From positions 124,001-188,000 of the forward strand of contig NZ_JASHIE010000010.1 of NCBI RefSeq assembly GCF_030056655.1: DNA of 64,000 bases, read 5' to 3'. The stretch comes from Flectobacillus rivi (lineage in GTDB: Bacteria; Bacteroidota; Bacteroidia; Cytophagales; Spirosomataceae). The notes under the pieces are model-generated. The model saw only the letters and a program-made list of their open reading frames with translations. It did no database searches and had not been told where the DNA came from. Both the position numbers and the translations under genes were made by a program. How positions within the stretch are numbered: the first letter of the stretch is position 1; each line of letters begins with the position of its first letter. Below, piece after piece: positions 1-9,213 of the stretch.

Positions 1-1
1 T

Positions 2-541
2 CATTTTTTCCGTATCTGTAAAGAAGCACGTATTGAAGTTCCAGCAGATATGAAATATTTCTGCATTACAGAACAAACTGCTATTTACCTTCAGAAATAT
101 ATAGTTATTCGTAAGCGTAAAATTTTCTCAGGTCAAAAGACCGCAGCAGATTTGTTGGAGTTGATTAAAAAGCACAAAAGTGAGAAGTTTTTATTCCCTT
201 GTTCAGATAAGCGTCGTAACGACATCCCTGAATTTATGGGTACAAACGATCTGCATTTGACTGAGGCTGTAATGTATGAAACAGTTTCATCAGATTTGTC
301 TGACTTGGAAGATGTGTATTATGACATCTTAGCATTTTTTAGCCCATCTGGAATAAAATCTTTGTTTGATAATTTTCCAGATTTTCAGCAAAATAAAACT
401 CGTATCGCAGCATTTGGTCCTACGACAGCAAAAGCCGTTACTGATGCTGGATTGATTTTGGATATTCAAGCTCCACTTCCAAACGCTCCGTCTATGTCGG
501 GTGCGTTGGAATTATACATTAAAAAAGTAAACGGATTGTAA
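2..541 (+). CDS. hemD: Uroporphyrinogen-III synthase, 5'-truncated by window edge
   Basis: The frame is open from base 2, so the gene begins outside the window; about 179 C-terminal residues are visible. They match the second lobe of the HemD fold: an alternating helix/strand region with FFSPSGIKSLF, then AAFGPTTAKAVTDAGL and a C-terminal PSMSGALELYI segment. The FSPSG and G-x-T-x-x-A patterns are typical of uroporphyrinogen-III synthase, which closes hydroxymethylbilane to uroporphyrinogen III in haem and sirohaem synthesis. The first in-frame ATG (base 50) is internal, because conserved-looking sequence (FFRICKEARIEVPAD) precedes it. The gene ends just before a strong terminator. The family assignment rests on motif recognition only. 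Confidence 0.85.
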   Translation, partial: HFFRICKEARIEVPADMKYFCITEQTAIYLQKYIVIRKRKIFSGQKTAADLLELIKKHKSEKFLFPCSDKRRNDIPEFMGTNDLHLTEAVMYETVSSDLSDLEDVYYDILAFFSPSGIKSLFDNFPDFQQNKTRIAAFGPTTAKAVTDAGLILDIQAPLPNAPSMSGALELYIKKVNGL

Positions 542-562
542 AAAAGTTTACTACCAAACTAG

Positions 563-600
563 AGAGGTCAGATTTGCTATGCAAGTCTGACCTCTTTTTG
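563..600 (+). terminator. Intrinsic terminator of hemD
   Basis: A perfect 10-bp stem (AGAGGTCAGA at 563-572, TCTGACCTCT at 586-595) with a 13-nt loop is followed by a T-run. It lies 22 nt after the hemD stop codon. Confidence 0.9.
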
Positions 601-718
601 TTTTACCTACAACAAAAGCGTTAGTTCGACCGTTTATATCTCGTGATTATATGCAGTTAAAATTTTCTCAAAAAATCTGAAACGATTTTTGTAATAATCC
701 TGTCTCTGAAAAGAGAAA

Positions 719-753
719 TTGTAGTGAATATTTGGAAATTGTTATTAGTTTTG
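719..753 (+). promoter_or_regulatory. Candidate promoter of the porP/sprF-like gene
   Basis: TAGTTTTG at 746-753 fits the Bacteroidota -7 consensus TAnnTTTG, with TTG at 719-721 and a 24-bp spacer, slightly longer than ideal. It would give a leader of about 105 nt. The rest of the gene-free stretch 601-864 shows nothing else I recognise. Confidence 0.4.
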
Positions 754-864
754 GGAAAGCAGAAGTTTTGGGTATTCTGAACTATTGCAAAAAAGCTATA
801 TGAACGATTGCCTCTTAATCATTTGAGTACATTGATGTACGAGCATACCTAGTTCAAGAACATT

Positions 865-1839
865 ATGCAGAAACAACTATTATTCATTTTATTAGCCTTT
901 GGATTGATTGGGATTTTTCCTGCACGCGCACAGCAGGATGCTCAGTTGAGTCAATATATGTTTAACCCTTTATATATCAACCCAGCGGCAGCAGGGCTTG
1001 ACGGGGCGCTCAAATTTCAACTACACTATCGTAATCAGTGGACAGGTTATCAAACTTCGTTAGATGGTTCTGGCTCATTGGGAACACAAATTTTTAACGT
1101 GTCCATGCCTCTCAATGGCCTTCGAAGTGGGGTTGGTCTATCGTTTGTTAATGACAAAACTCCTTCAGGTGCAGGATACCAAGATTTAAAGCTTGCTTAT
1201 TCATTTCAATTAAAACTTTCTGATGCCAGTTTATTATCTTTAGGGGCAAGCGGAGGGTTTCATATCAAAAACTATGACAATAGCTTTCGCCCACGTGATG
1301 AGAACGATCCCATTTTGGATGGTTTGACTGGCAGAGTAAGTCAAAGTAAACCTGATTTTAGTGTAGGTGCCATTTTTAAAAGTAGCAACTTTCAGATAGG
1401 TGCTAGCTTTAATCATGTCAATCAGCCTGAATATAATTTTGGAATCGCAAGTTTGTCAAACAAAGCGGTTCAAACGGTTAATATTCATGGAAATATTAAT
1501 TATTACTTGAGTGAAGATTTAGAAATCGTCCCAACAGCATTATTTAAAACAGACTTTAAATCGCAAGTCTTAGAAGGAGGGGCTGTGCTAAACTACCAAG
1601 AAAAATACTGGTTTGGTGGCTCTTATCGTTTGAATGATGCTGGCATTATTATTGCTGGAATTTCGTTGTTACAAAATAACGCATTACGAATCGGTTATTC
1701 GTTAGATTTGACCTCAACGCGAGGAGCATCCGCCAAAGCCCCAACCTCGCATGAAATATTGCTCAGTTATTCGCTACCGGCTCCTAAACTTTTAGCAGGA
1801 AAGAAAGCGCCTGTTAGGACTCCAAGATTTAGAAAATAA
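865..1839 (+). CDS. PorP/SprF family type IX secretion membrane protein
   Basis: The 324-residue protein has a signal peptide (hydrophobic core about residues 5-20, cleavage near ARAQQ). The hallmark start of the PorP/SprF family follows: QLSQYMFNPLYINPAAAG and HYRNQW. The remainder is rich in alternating beta strands and ends in a basic tail, consistent with an outer-membrane beta barrel. PorP/SprF proteins act with the type IX secretion machinery; SprF-like members help deliver specific cargo such as gliding adhesins, whereas PorP binds the PorKLMN core. Its position just upstream of gldKLMN favours a role with the core complex. Which paralogue it is cannot be settled from sequence alone. 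Confidence 0.9.
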   Translation: MQKQLLFILLAFGLIGIFPARAQQDAQLSQYMFNPLYINPAAAGLDGALKFQLHYRNQWTGYQTSLDGSGSLGTQIFNVSMPLNGLRSGVGLSFVNDKTPSGAGYQDLKLAYSFQLKLSDASLLSLGASGGFHIKNYDNSFRPRDENDPILDGLTGRVSQSKPDFSVGAIFKSSNFQIGASFNHVNQPEYNFGIASLSNKAVQTVNIHGNINYYLSEDLEIVPTALFKTDFKSQVLEGGAVLNYQEKYWFGGSYRLNDAGIIIAGISLLQNNALRIGYSLDLTSTRGASAKAPTSHEILLSYSLPAPKLLAGKKAPVRTPRFRK

Positions 1840-2014
1840 GGTTCAGTTTCTCTTGAATTAGCAGAGAAGCTTAAAAAAGCACTGTTTCTAATCAGATGCT
1901 TGTGAATCAAATCTATATTGTATTAGAGTACTAGGTAAAAAATTATTAACTTTGCTTATCTTGGATAGCATACTAAATTATTTTTTTGCTCGTTTTAAGA
2001 AAAATTAACAAAGA

Positions 2015-2022
2015 TAATTTTG
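2015..2022 (+). promoter_or_regulatory. Candidate -7 element for gldK
   Basis: TAATTTTG followed by C matches TAnnTTTG(C). A TTTG lies at 1985-1988, 26 bp upstream, which is longer than the usual spacing. The leader to the gldK ATG would be about 140 nt. The remaining gene-free sequence between 1840 and 2167 shows no other feature I can support. Confidence 0.45.
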
Positions 2023-2167
2023 CCTTCTGAGTAATTTCTGCCATCCACATATTTCAGGCAAGAAACTTTTTCTAGTGTACCATTAGTAATAAAATCAATA
2101 TCACTTACAATTTTGAGAATTATTTACCCGTTTCAAAGCAGGTATCAATCGCAAAAGTAAAATCAAT

Positions 2168-3316
2168 ATGAATTACAGTGTAATTTTCAGGAAAACTCTA
2201 TTATTAATCCTACTAGCTGTTCCTGTACTATTGTTGGATAGTTGTAGTTCTTCATCTGGTAAAAAAGGTGGAAAGACTTCAAGTAGCAAAAGCAAAAGTG
2301 GGAAAGGTAGAGAAGTTGCCTCGAAAGGAAAAGGAGGTAAGAAGGGACGTAACAGCAAAAAAGACGACATTGGTATGGTCAATGGAGAGGTTGCTGCTAC
2401 CGCTCGTAAAGGGTGGAAACAAACTACTCCGCTTGGAATGGTATTAATTCCCTCTGGCTCTTATATGATGGGTCAAGCTGATGAGGATATCGTTTCATCA
2501 TCTGTAAACTTTAACAAACGAGTATCAGTTGCACAGTTTTTCTTGGATGATACAGAAATCAGTAACAACGAGTATCGTCAATTTACAACAGCTATGTTGA
2601 CAGACTCTATTTCTGTATTAGGAGAAGAGAAAATTATGTCAGAATATTATCCCGATACAACTGTATGGAGTAAAGACTTTACCTATCACAATGGTGACCC
2701 TATGACAGAATATTACTTCTCAAGCCCAGCATTTGACCTTTACCCTGTAGTAGGTGTGAGCTGGAGAGCTGCTAAGTATTTCTGCGAATGGCGTACAAAA
2801 GCACTAAATGATTTCCGTACGGCTGAAGGAATGTATATCTCTCCTCGTTTTAGATTACCTTCTGAAGCAGAATGGGAATGGGCAGCTCGTGGTGGAAAAG
2901 CTTCTGCGAAATATCCTTGGGGTAACCCTTACGTTGCAAACGGAAAAGGTTGTTTGTTAGCTAACTTCAAACCACATAGAGGTAACTACGATTCGGATGG
3001 ATATGCTTATACTGCTCCTGTAAATGCTTACAATCCAAATGATTATGGTTTGTATAATATGGCTGGTAACGTAGCGGAATGGTGTATTGATGCTTATTCT
3101 GATAACGCTGTAGCGATTACTTGGGACTTGAACACGTTGAATGACGATAAGGACGAGCCACGTAAAGTAATCAGAGGTGGTTCATGGAAAGATGTTGCCT
3201 ATTATCTTGAGACAGGTACTCGTTCTTATGAATACGAAGATAAAAAACGTTCTTACATCGGCTTCCGTTGTGCCATGACGCACTTGGGTCGTTCGTCAGG
3301 AAAAGAATTTAGATAG
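2168..3316 (+). CDS. gldK: Gliding motility / T9SS lipoprotein GldK
   Basis: This 382-residue lipoprotein has a signal peptide ending in a lipobox with Cys26 (LLLDSC). A Ser/Lys/Gly-rich low-complexity linker covers about residues 27-75. A formylglycine-generating-enzyme (SUMF1) fold fills about residues 85-372, with PLGMVLIPSGSYMMG, RLPSEAEWEWAARGG, NVAEWCIDAY and VIRGGSWKD. In type IX systems this fold is structural rather than catalytic: GldK (PorK) forms a periplasmic ring with GldN under the outer membrane. It leads the gldKLMN cluster. The protein is shorter than flavobacterial GldK. A terminator-like hairpin separates it from gldL, so it may be expressed partly on its own. Confidence 0.95.
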   Translation: MNYSVIFRKTLLLILLAVPVLLLDSCSSSSGKKGGKTSSSKSKSGKGREVASKGKGGKKGRNSKKDDIGMVNGEVAATARKGWKQTTPLGMVLIPSGSYMMGQADEDIVSSSVNFNKRVSVAQFFLDDTEISNNEYRQFTTAMLTDSISVLGEEKIMSEYYPDTTVWSKDFTYHNGDPMTEYYFSSPAFDLYPVVGVSWRAAKYFCEWRTKALNDFRTAEGMYISPRFRLPSEAEWEWAARGGKASAKYPWGNPYVANGKGCLLANFKPHRGNYDSDGYAYTAPVNAYNPNDYGLYNMAGNVAEWCIDAYSDNAVAITWDLNTLNDDKDEPRKVIRGGSWKDVAYYLETGTRSYEYEDKKRSYIGFRCAMTHLGRSSGKEFR

Positions 3317-3325
3317 AATATTTTC

Positions 3326-3378
3326 AAAAGGTAATCAGTTGTTTGGGCAAAGTGTGCATCAACAACTGATTACCTTTT
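3326..3378 (+). terminator. Terminator-like hairpin between gldK and gldL
   Basis: An 18-bp perfect inverted repeat (3326-3343 with 3361-3378) encloses a 17-nt loop. Its 3' arm ends in TTTT followed by GC. It begins 9 nt after the gldK stop codon. The stem is strong but the T-run is short, so partial read-through into gldLMN is plausible. Confidence 0.7.
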
Positions 3379-3416
3379 GCTTTGAAATAAAGAATAAAGT
3401 AATATTGAAGAAAAAC

Positions 3417-3424
3417 TACTTTTG
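3417..3424 (+). promoter_or_regulatory. Candidate -7 element for gldL-gldM-gldN
   Basis: TACTTTTG fits TAnnTTTG and lies just after the gldK terminator-like hairpin, 112 nt before the gldL start. No correctly spaced TTG is visible upstream, so this is tentative. Confidence 0.35.
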
Positions 3425-3536
3425 AATCATTTTTAGATTTAGGTATTACGAAAAAGACTCTAGTTTTTTTCAATTTTTAAAAACAAAACTCGAAACTGTA
3501 CATTTTAAATTCCACTTTTAATCATTTTCAGATCAA

Positions 3537-4334
3537 ATGAAGGGCTTAGAAAAAATTATTAACGTTATCGCCAGTGCTGGTGCCGCAGTAGTTATTGTTG
3601 GAGCATTGTTCAAAATCTTACACTTAGAAGGAGCCAATCAAATGCTAATGGTAGGTATGCTAACAGAGGCTGCTATCTTTATCCTTTTTGCCATCCTTTA
3701 CGCTACGGCTAAGCCTGAAAAAGAATATGAATGGGAAAGAGTTTACCCTGAATTATCAAAAGATTTCCAAGGAGAATTACCAAAATCATCTTCTCGTGGT
3801 TCATTTACTGGAGGTTCTGGTTTGACTGCTAAAATGGATGAAGCATTAGCTAATGCAAAAGTTTCTCCTGAGGTATTCGACAACTTAGGTAAAAGTCTTA
3901 AATCTTTGACTGAATCTGTTTCAAAAATTGGCGAAATCTCAGATGCTACCATTGCAACTACTGAATATGCTAAAAATGTAAAAGCTGCTTCTGCTTCAGT
4001 TAGTGAAATGAACAAAGCGTATGGTATTACATTAAATGCCGTTTCAGAATTGTCTACAGCTACACAAGATGCGAAAGACTACCGTGCTCAGTTCCAAAAA
4101 ATCACACAAAGTATGTCTGCTCTTAATGCAGTATATGAATTGGAATTGCAAGATACTAACAAGCATTTGAAGGCGATGAATACCTTCTATGGCAATCTTA
4201 CTTCTGCTATGGAAAATATGTCTGATGCTAGCAAGGATACTCAACAGTTTAAGCAAGAGCTTGCTAAATTGACAAACAACTTAACTTCTTTGAACAATGT
4301 TTACGGAAGTATGTTGTCAGCTATGAAAGGCTAA
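3537..4334 (+). CDS. gldL: T9SS / gliding motor subunit GldL
   Basis: The protein has 265 residues with two N-terminal transmembrane helices (about residues 7-28 and 35-56), then a long cytoplasmic, mostly helical region rich in Ala, Ser and Asn. GldL and GldM form the inner-membrane proton-driven rotary motor that powers type IX secretion and gliding. The acidic residue Glu44 in the second helix (LTEAAIF) fits the proton-relay glutamate of the family. Lys26 and His29 at the end of helix 1 also occupy family-typical positions. The gene follows gldK and precedes gldM by 93 bp. Confidence 0.95.
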   Translation: MKGLEKIINVIASAGAAVVIVGALFKILHLEGANQMLMVGMLTEAAIFILFAILYATAKPEKEYEWERVYPELSKDFQGELPKSSSRGSFTGGSGLTAKMDEALANAKVSPEVFDNLGKSLKSLTESVSKIGEISDATIATTEYAKNVKAASASVSEMNKAYGITLNAVSELSTATQDAKDYRAQFQKITQSMSALNAVYELELQDTNKHLKAMNTFYGNLTSAMENMSDASKDTQQFKQELAKLTNNLTSLNNVYGSMLSAMKG

Positions 4335-4427
4335 TAACCAGTAGCTGATTGTAATGTCAAAGAGACAGAAACGTAAGTTTCGAAAGTAGTCATTCTTAAA
4401 TGTTAAAATCCTCAAGTATAATATACG

Positions 4428-6014
4428 ATGGCAGGTTTAAAAGAAACGCCCAGACAGAAGATGATTGGGATGATGTATTTGGTGCTAACAGCCTTGCTTG
4501 CATTGCAAGTAAGTGATGCCCTCTTACAGAAATTTGTGCTATTAAATAACAGCTTGGAAACGGCTAACCAGTCGGCAGCTGAGAAAAATAAAGGAACAAT
4601 CCAAGGTATTGATTCAAAAATTAAAGAGTTACCAAACCCTGGTGCTTATGCAGATATTTCACGCAAAGCTGCTGAAGTACATAAGATTGCTGAGGCTGTA
4701 GTTTCTCAAATTGAAGAAGCAAAAGCTAAAGTAATTGAGTCGGGTGGTGGTATTGACCCTGAAACTGGTCAAATCAAAAATCCTAAAGAAGAAGAAAAAG
4801 TGTATCAATTGATGGTAGGTGCTGGTAAAAAAGGCATTGCTTATCAGTTAGCTTCTTCAATGGAAGATTATGTTACCAAGCTTTCTGCTATTGCTGATAA
4901 GGGTACTGTATTTCCTGCTCTAGCTTTAGGTGCTAAAGATGATCCGATTGCCTCGAGAGATGCTAATCAAAGAAATAAAGACTTTGCAGAATTAAATTTT
5001 GCTCAAACTCCAGTACCTGCAGCATTGGCAACTTTGAGCCAAAAGCAAGCTGAAGTTAGACGCTATGAAAGTGAAGTTTTAGGTCAATTGGCTGCTAAAG
5101 TAGGAGCAAAAGAGGTGAAATTTGACAAAGTATTTGCTCAGGTTTCTGCTAATGCTAATACGGTTGTAGCTGGTATGGACTATGAGGCTGAGGTATTTAT
5201 TGCGGCTACTTCAAGTGGTTTTACTCCACGTATGAGCTTGAACGGTTCGGCACTTCCAGTAAAAGATGGCCGTGGTCAAATCAAATTCAAAACTGCTGGT
5301 GGTGAATATGACAAAAATGGCTTAGCTCGTAAATCATATACAGCTTCTGTATCTTACATGAGCCCAACAGGACCAAAAACAGAATCAATCACAAAAGAAT
5401 ACTTTGTGTTGAAACCAACCTATAACATCGAAACAGCTACATTACCTGCGTTATATTTGGGTTGTGCAAACCGTTTGAGTGTTGTAAGTCCAGGTTTGGG
5501 TGCTTTGTGGAATCCATCTTTCTCTGCTGATGGTGGTGAAACAATTGCAGGGGAGCGTGGTAAAGTTACCATCGTTCCGAGTGCTGCTACTGTTACTTTG
5601 AATGTAACAAACGGAGGAACGTTGTTGGGTAAAGAAACTTTCCGTGTAAGACGTGTGCCAAGACCAGAAGTTAAAATCTATGGTAATGGTGGCGAAATTG
5701 ACGAGAGACGTGGCGCTAGTGCAACAGGTCTTCGTTCAATCGAAGCTCGTGCGCTTGCTGACGAATCTTTTAAGTCAACAAACCCAGAAGATGCTCAGTT
5801 CCGTGTATCTGAAATCTATGTAGCGTTGGCTCGTGGAACGAAGAAAGTAGGAGATGTTACAGGAAGCGGATCAGTGAATGTTTCAAGCTTAGCATCCCAA
5901 GCTCAAGCAGGAGACAGATATTTTATTGAAGTAAAAGGAGTACAACGTAGAAATTTTAAGGGTGCTGTAGAAAATATCCCTTATACTATGTCTAAGGTAC
6001 TTCCATTGAACTAA
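4428..6014 (+). CDS. gldM: T9SS / gliding motor subunit GldM
   Basis: The 528-residue protein has one N-terminal transmembrane helix (about residues 12-32) and a large periplasmic part of successive beta-rich domains. The N-terminus AGLKETPRQKMIGMMYLVL is diagnostic of the family; Arg9 is at the position known to pair with the GldL glutamate. GldM dimers cross the periplasm and transmit motor torque to the GldK/GldN ring. The gene lies between gldL and gldN on the same strand with short gaps, consistent with an operon. Confidence 0.96.
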   Translation: MAGLKETPRQKMIGMMYLVLTALLALQVSDALLQKFVLLNNSLETANQSAAEKNKGTIQGIDSKIKELPNPGAYADISRKAAEVHKIAEAVVSQIEEAKAKVIESGGGIDPETGQIKNPKEEEKVYQLMVGAGKKGIAYQLASSMEDYVTKLSAIADKGTVFPALALGAKDDPIASRDANQRNKDFAELNFAQTPVPAALATLSQKQAEVRRYESEVLGQLAAKVGAKEVKFDKVFAQVSANANTVVAGMDYEAEVFIAATSSGFTPRMSLNGSALPVKDGRGQIKFKTAGGEYDKNGLARKSYTASVSYMSPTGPKTESITKEYFVLKPTYNIETATLPALYLGCANRLSVVSPGLGALWNPSFSADGGETIAGERGKVTIVPSAATVTLNVTNGGTLLGKETFRVRRVPRPEVKIYGNGGEIDERRGASATGLRSIEARALADESFKSTNPEDAQFRVSEIYVALARGTKKVGDVTGSGSVNVSSLASQAQAGDRYFIEVKGVQRRNFKGAVENIPYTMSKVLPLN

Positions 6015-6151
6015 TTACTGAATAAAATATTAGTTTGATTTCAATAAATATTGATAATCTGTCGTTTAGAATTCGAGGTTTATTGGTAAAAGCCAACCCT
6101 CTTTCCTGAAATTTGGTTGGTAATTGTAAAACTAATAGCGACTTAACTCAA

Positions 6152-7063
6152 ATGAAGAATTTAGTAAAATATGCAAGTGTAGCCCTCATAACATTGGCAG
6201 CTTGCTCGTTGGCAACAGCGCAAGAAAAAGATAACAACGGAAAAAATCCAGATTCTGTTCGTCCGATTGATGATTCAAATATCATGTGGAAGAGACGTTT
6301 GTGGAGAAGAATGGATTTGAATGAAAAGCAAAATCAGCCGTTTTTCTCTAAAAATAACGAAATCACTAAATACTTGATTGAATGGGTTCAGAGTGGTGTT
6401 TTACAACCATACAAAGACGATTCTTTGAAAAGAAAACTTTCAAAAGAAGAGTTTATGAAGAATCTCGAAATCGACGAAGATTTCAATGATGGAGCTCTTT
6501 CTGCTGAAGAAAAAGCTGCTGGTTTTGGTAACGAATCAGCCGCAACTTCAGGTGGTGGTGCAGACGATGGTTGGGGTGATCCTAAGCCAAAAGCTGGTGA
6601 TAACAAAGTAGCTGGTTCAAAACCAGCACCTGTTGTGGCTACTAATGGAAACTACCGTTTTCCAAGAGAATTGACTATTCTTGAAATCAAAGAAGATGCA
6701 GTTTTTGACAAACAACGCTCAAGATTGTATTTTGATATCCAAGCAATTACAATCATTATTCCTGCAAGCAAAACTGCTGCTGGTTTTGATAAAACTGTAG
6801 CGTCGTTTCGTTATAAAGACTTAGATAAATTGTTCCGTAGTAATCCAAATTGTATCTACTACAACACGCAAAACGAGGCTCAACATAAAAATATGGCAGA
6901 TGCTTTTGATTTACGTTTGTTTAGTGCTCGCCCAATTAAGTTTGGAAACCCAGAGGATAAAGACTTGGTTCAGATGTATGGTGGCGATAAAAAAGGATTG
7001 GTAATGTCTCAACAGTTAGAATACAAACTAATGGAGATGGAGCACAATCTTTGGGAATACTAA
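6152..7063 (+). CDS. gldN: T9SS / gliding protein GldN
   Basis: I chose the ATG at 6152 (303 residues) because it puts a clean signal peptide at the N-terminus (VKYASVALITLAACSLATAQ). The alternative start at 6113 would add 13 non-signal residues. The mature protein contains the GldN/PorN core: DSNIMWKRRLWRRMDLNEKQN, then LIEWVQSGVLQPY, a Gly/Lys-rich insert at about 135-165, and RELTILEIKEDAVFDKQRS. GldN is periplasmic and assembles with GldK into the ring of the type IX secretion system. It closes the gldKLMN cluster ahead of a bidirectional terminator. Confidence 0.95.
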   Translation: MKNLVKYASVALITLAACSLATAQEKDNNGKNPDSVRPIDDSNIMWKRRLWRRMDLNEKQNQPFFSKNNEITKYLIEWVQSGVLQPYKDDSLKRKLSKEEFMKNLEIDEDFNDGALSAEEKAAGFGNESAATSGGGADDGWGDPKPKAGDNKVAGSKPAPVVATNGNYRFPRELTILEIKEDAVFDKQRSRLYFDIQAITIIIPASKTAAGFDKTVASFRYKDLDKLFRSNPNCIYYNTQNEAQHKNMADAFDLRLFSARPIKFGNPEDKDLVQMYGGDKKGLVMSQQLEYKLMEMEHNLWEY

Positions 7064-7083
7064 AATCAATGATATTGTGTAAT

Positions 7084-7119
7084 AAAAAAGGAGATTCGAT
7101 ATGTCGAATCTCCTTTTTT
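7084..7119. terminator. Bidirectional terminator between gldN and uvrC
   Basis: GGAGATTCGA at 7090-7099 pairs with TCGAATCTCC at 7104-7113 over a 4-nt loop, flanked by six As and six Ts, so it can work on both strands. It sits between two convergent genes and ends next to the uvrC stop codon. Confidence 0.93.
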
Positions 7120-7120
7120 A

Positions 7121-8932
7121 TTACACTGGATTAATGATATTGAGTTGTTCTTTGAGCGATTTAGCTTTGGCTTTACCCAATAGCGTTTCTAATTCTTCAA
7201 GAGGTGCTTCATAAATCTTACTAACCGTTCCAAAATGTTTTAAGAGTTTGGTTGCTGTTATCTTTCCAATTCCTTCAATATTTTCGAGCTGACTAATAAT
7301 GAAATTCTTGCTGCGTTTGTCTCTATGCTTAGTAATACCAAAACGGTGAGCTTCGTCTCTTAGGCGCTGTATGAGCTTCAAAGACTCTGATTTTTTATCA
7401 ATATAAAGAGGAATACTGTCCTCTGGAAAATAGATTTCTTCAAGTCTTTTAGCAATACCAATAATCGGAACTTTTCCGTAAAGATTTAAAGCTTTTAGCG
7501 CATCACACGATGCCGAAAGTTGTCCTTTTCCACCATCTACAATAATTAAATCAGGCAAGTCTGCTTCTTCTTCCAAAAGTCTTGAATAGCGACGCGTGAT
7601 TACTTCATACATCGTTGCAAAGTCATTTGGCCCTATGACTGTTTTAGGAGTAAAGTGGCGATAATCTTTCTTTGAAGGAATCCCATCTTTAAAACAAACC
7701 ATGGCAGATACAGGATTTGTACCTTGAATATTGGAGTTATCAAAACACTCTATATGTCTAGGAAGAGTCTTGAGTTGTAAATCATTTTTTAAGGTAAGCA
7801 AAACACGCATTTTACGATCGCCACCACTTTCTTCGGCAACTTGTCGGTCAGCTTTTTCTTTTCTAAAATACAATACATTTTTAAGAGACATATCTAAAAT
7901 TTTTCGTTTGTCTCCAATCTGCGGAAGTGTATTTTCAACGCCTTTAAGTTCAATCGCCAACGGAATATTTGTGATAACTTCTTTTGCCTCACTCTGGTAT
8001 TTATCACGCATTTCCCAAACCATCATGGTCAAGATGTCTTCATCTAGCTCGTCGAGCTTCTTTTTCACATCCCATGTTTGAGTTTGAGTAATAAAGCCAT
8101 TCGTAATTTTCATGAAATTTAAGAATGCTGTTTGCTCATCGGATACAATTGAAAACACATCAACATCTTTAATATTGGGATTGACAACTGTTGATTTACT
8201 TTGGAATTTATCTAGAACCAAAAGCTTTTCCTTAAATTCTTGGGCTTCTTCGAATGCAAGTTTTGAGGCTGCGGCGAGCATCATTTCCTCAAAATACCCC
8301 TTAGGTAAACTCAAATTTCCTTTAAGGATATGTTTTGCTTGGTCGATTTCGGCGATATATTCTTCCTCTTTTTGTAATCCTTCACATGGACCCTTGCAGT
8401 TACCGATATGATATTCAAGGCAAACCTTAAATTTGCGATTATTTATATTAGAAGGAGTAAGATTGAGAGAGCAAGTTCTGAACTTATAGAGCTGCCCAAA
8501 CATCTCCAAAATCGCATACATGGCTTTTTGATTGGCAAATGGTCCAAAGAAAGTTCCCAGTTTACGGTCTACTCTTCGTGTGGTAATTACCTTAGGAAAA
8601 GGTTCGTTTGTGATGCAAATAAAAGGATACATCTTGTCGTCACGCAACAAGATATTAAACTTTGGTTGATACTTTTTAATAAGATTATTTTCCAAAAGTA
8701 GGGCATCAAACTCGGTATTAACAATCGTAAATTCGATTTTACGAATTTGACTAACAAGCCTTTTGGTTTTTCGGTCATGCTGGTTTGATTTTACAAAATA
8801 GCTACTAACACGATTTTTAAGATTTTTTGCTTTACCAACATAGATAACAGTTCCTTCGCTATCAAAATATCGATACACACCGGGTTCTTCGGGAACTTTG
8901 GCCAATTCGGCCTTATAATCAAAATCACTCAT
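7121..8932 (-). CDS. uvrC: UvrABC excinuclease subunit C
   Basis: The 603-residue protein has the full UvrC domain order. A GIY-YIG nuclease occupies about residues 12-95 (EEPGVYRYF, VIYVGKAKNLKNRV). A cysteine cluster with EYHIGNCKGPCEG follows, then a UVR motif near 205-240, an RNase-H-like endonuclease (HIECFDNSNIQG, DLIIVDGGKGQLSAS, DEAHRFGI), and a C-terminal helix-hairpin-helix (LENIEGIGKITATKLLKHF). UvrC makes both incisions around bulky lesions in nucleotide excision repair. It is transcribed alone and converges on gldN. Confidence 0.97.
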   Translation of the reverse strand: MSDFDYKAELAKVPEEPGVYRYFDSEGTVIYVGKAKNLKNRVSSYFVKSNQHDRKTKRLVSQIRKIEFTIVNTEFDALLLENNLIKKYQPKFNILLRDDKMYPFICITNEPFPKVITTRRVDRKLGTFFGPFANQKAMYAILEMFGQLYKFRTCSLNLTPSNINNRKFKVCLEYHIGNCKGPCEGLQKEEEYIAEIDQAKHILKGNLSLPKGYFEEMMLAAASKLAFEEAQEFKEKLLVLDKFQSKSTVVNPNIKDVDVFSIVSDEQTAFLNFMKITNGFITQTQTWDVKKKLDELDEDILTMMVWEMRDKYQSEAKEVITNIPLAIELKGVENTLPQIGDKRKILDMSLKNVLYFRKEKADRQVAEESGGDRKMRVLLTLKNDLQLKTLPRHIECFDNSNIQGTNPVSAMVCFKDGIPSKKDYRHFTPKTVIGPNDFATMYEVITRRYSRLLEEEADLPDLIIVDGGKGQLSASCDALKALNLYGKVPIIGIAKRLEEIYFPEDSIPLYIDKKSESLKLIQRLRDEAHRFGITKHRDKRSKNFIISQLENIEGIGKITATKLLKHFGTVSKIYEAPLEELETLLGKAKAKSLKEQLNIINPV

Positions 8933-8965
8933 AGAATTAATTCCTTTGTACAGTAACTAGAACAA

Positions 8966-8973
8966 CAAATCTA
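8966..8973 (-). promoter_or_regulatory. Candidate -7 element for uvrC
   Basis: On the minus strand this reads TAGATTTG, matching TAnnTTTG, 33 nt before the uvrC start codon. No well-placed TTG was found, so support is moderate. Confidence 0.35.
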
Positions 8974-9102
8974 CTTAAAAAATCAACGATGAAAGAGAAA
9001 TGTTTGAGAGTGATTCTCAAAAGTAGGTAGGTCTAAATCCATTCATCCTTAGCAATATATCCATTCGATAAGAATCGAGAATTAATTTGGTTTAAATATT
9101 TT

Positions 9103-9130
9103 TTGATTCAAAGATATAATTGTATTTTCG
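9103..9130 (+). promoter_or_regulatory. Candidate xylA promoter
   Basis: TTG at 9103-9105 and TATTTTCG at 9123-9130 (one mismatch to TAnnTTTG) are 17 bp apart. The tandem operator-like repeat lies just downstream, where a bound repressor would block initiation. Confidence 0.4.
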
Positions 9131-9145
9131 TGGTAAAATAAAATA

Positions 9146-9165
9146 ACAGAACAGTACAGAACAGT
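9146..9165 (+). promoter_or_regulatory. Putative operator of xylA (tandem 10-bp repeat)
   Basis: The decamer ACAGAACAGT occurs twice in direct tandem. The 16-mer inside it, AGAACAGTACAGAACA (9148-9163), recurs exactly in front of susC at 13235-13250. Both sites flank the locus whose only regulator is the GntR-type gene at 11995-13011. The 10-bp period equals about one helical turn, suiting a dimer bound on one DNA face. Binding by that regulator is inferred. Confidence 0.65.
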
Positions 9166-9213
9166 TGAGTCTCTGTTTAACAAAAAAGCTAACTAAAAAA
9201 CAATCCCTATAAG

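Noticed and set aside
8408..8701. Plus-strand ORFs inside uvrC
   Set aside because: Antisense shadows of a clear uvrC frame, with no promoter or recognisable protein.
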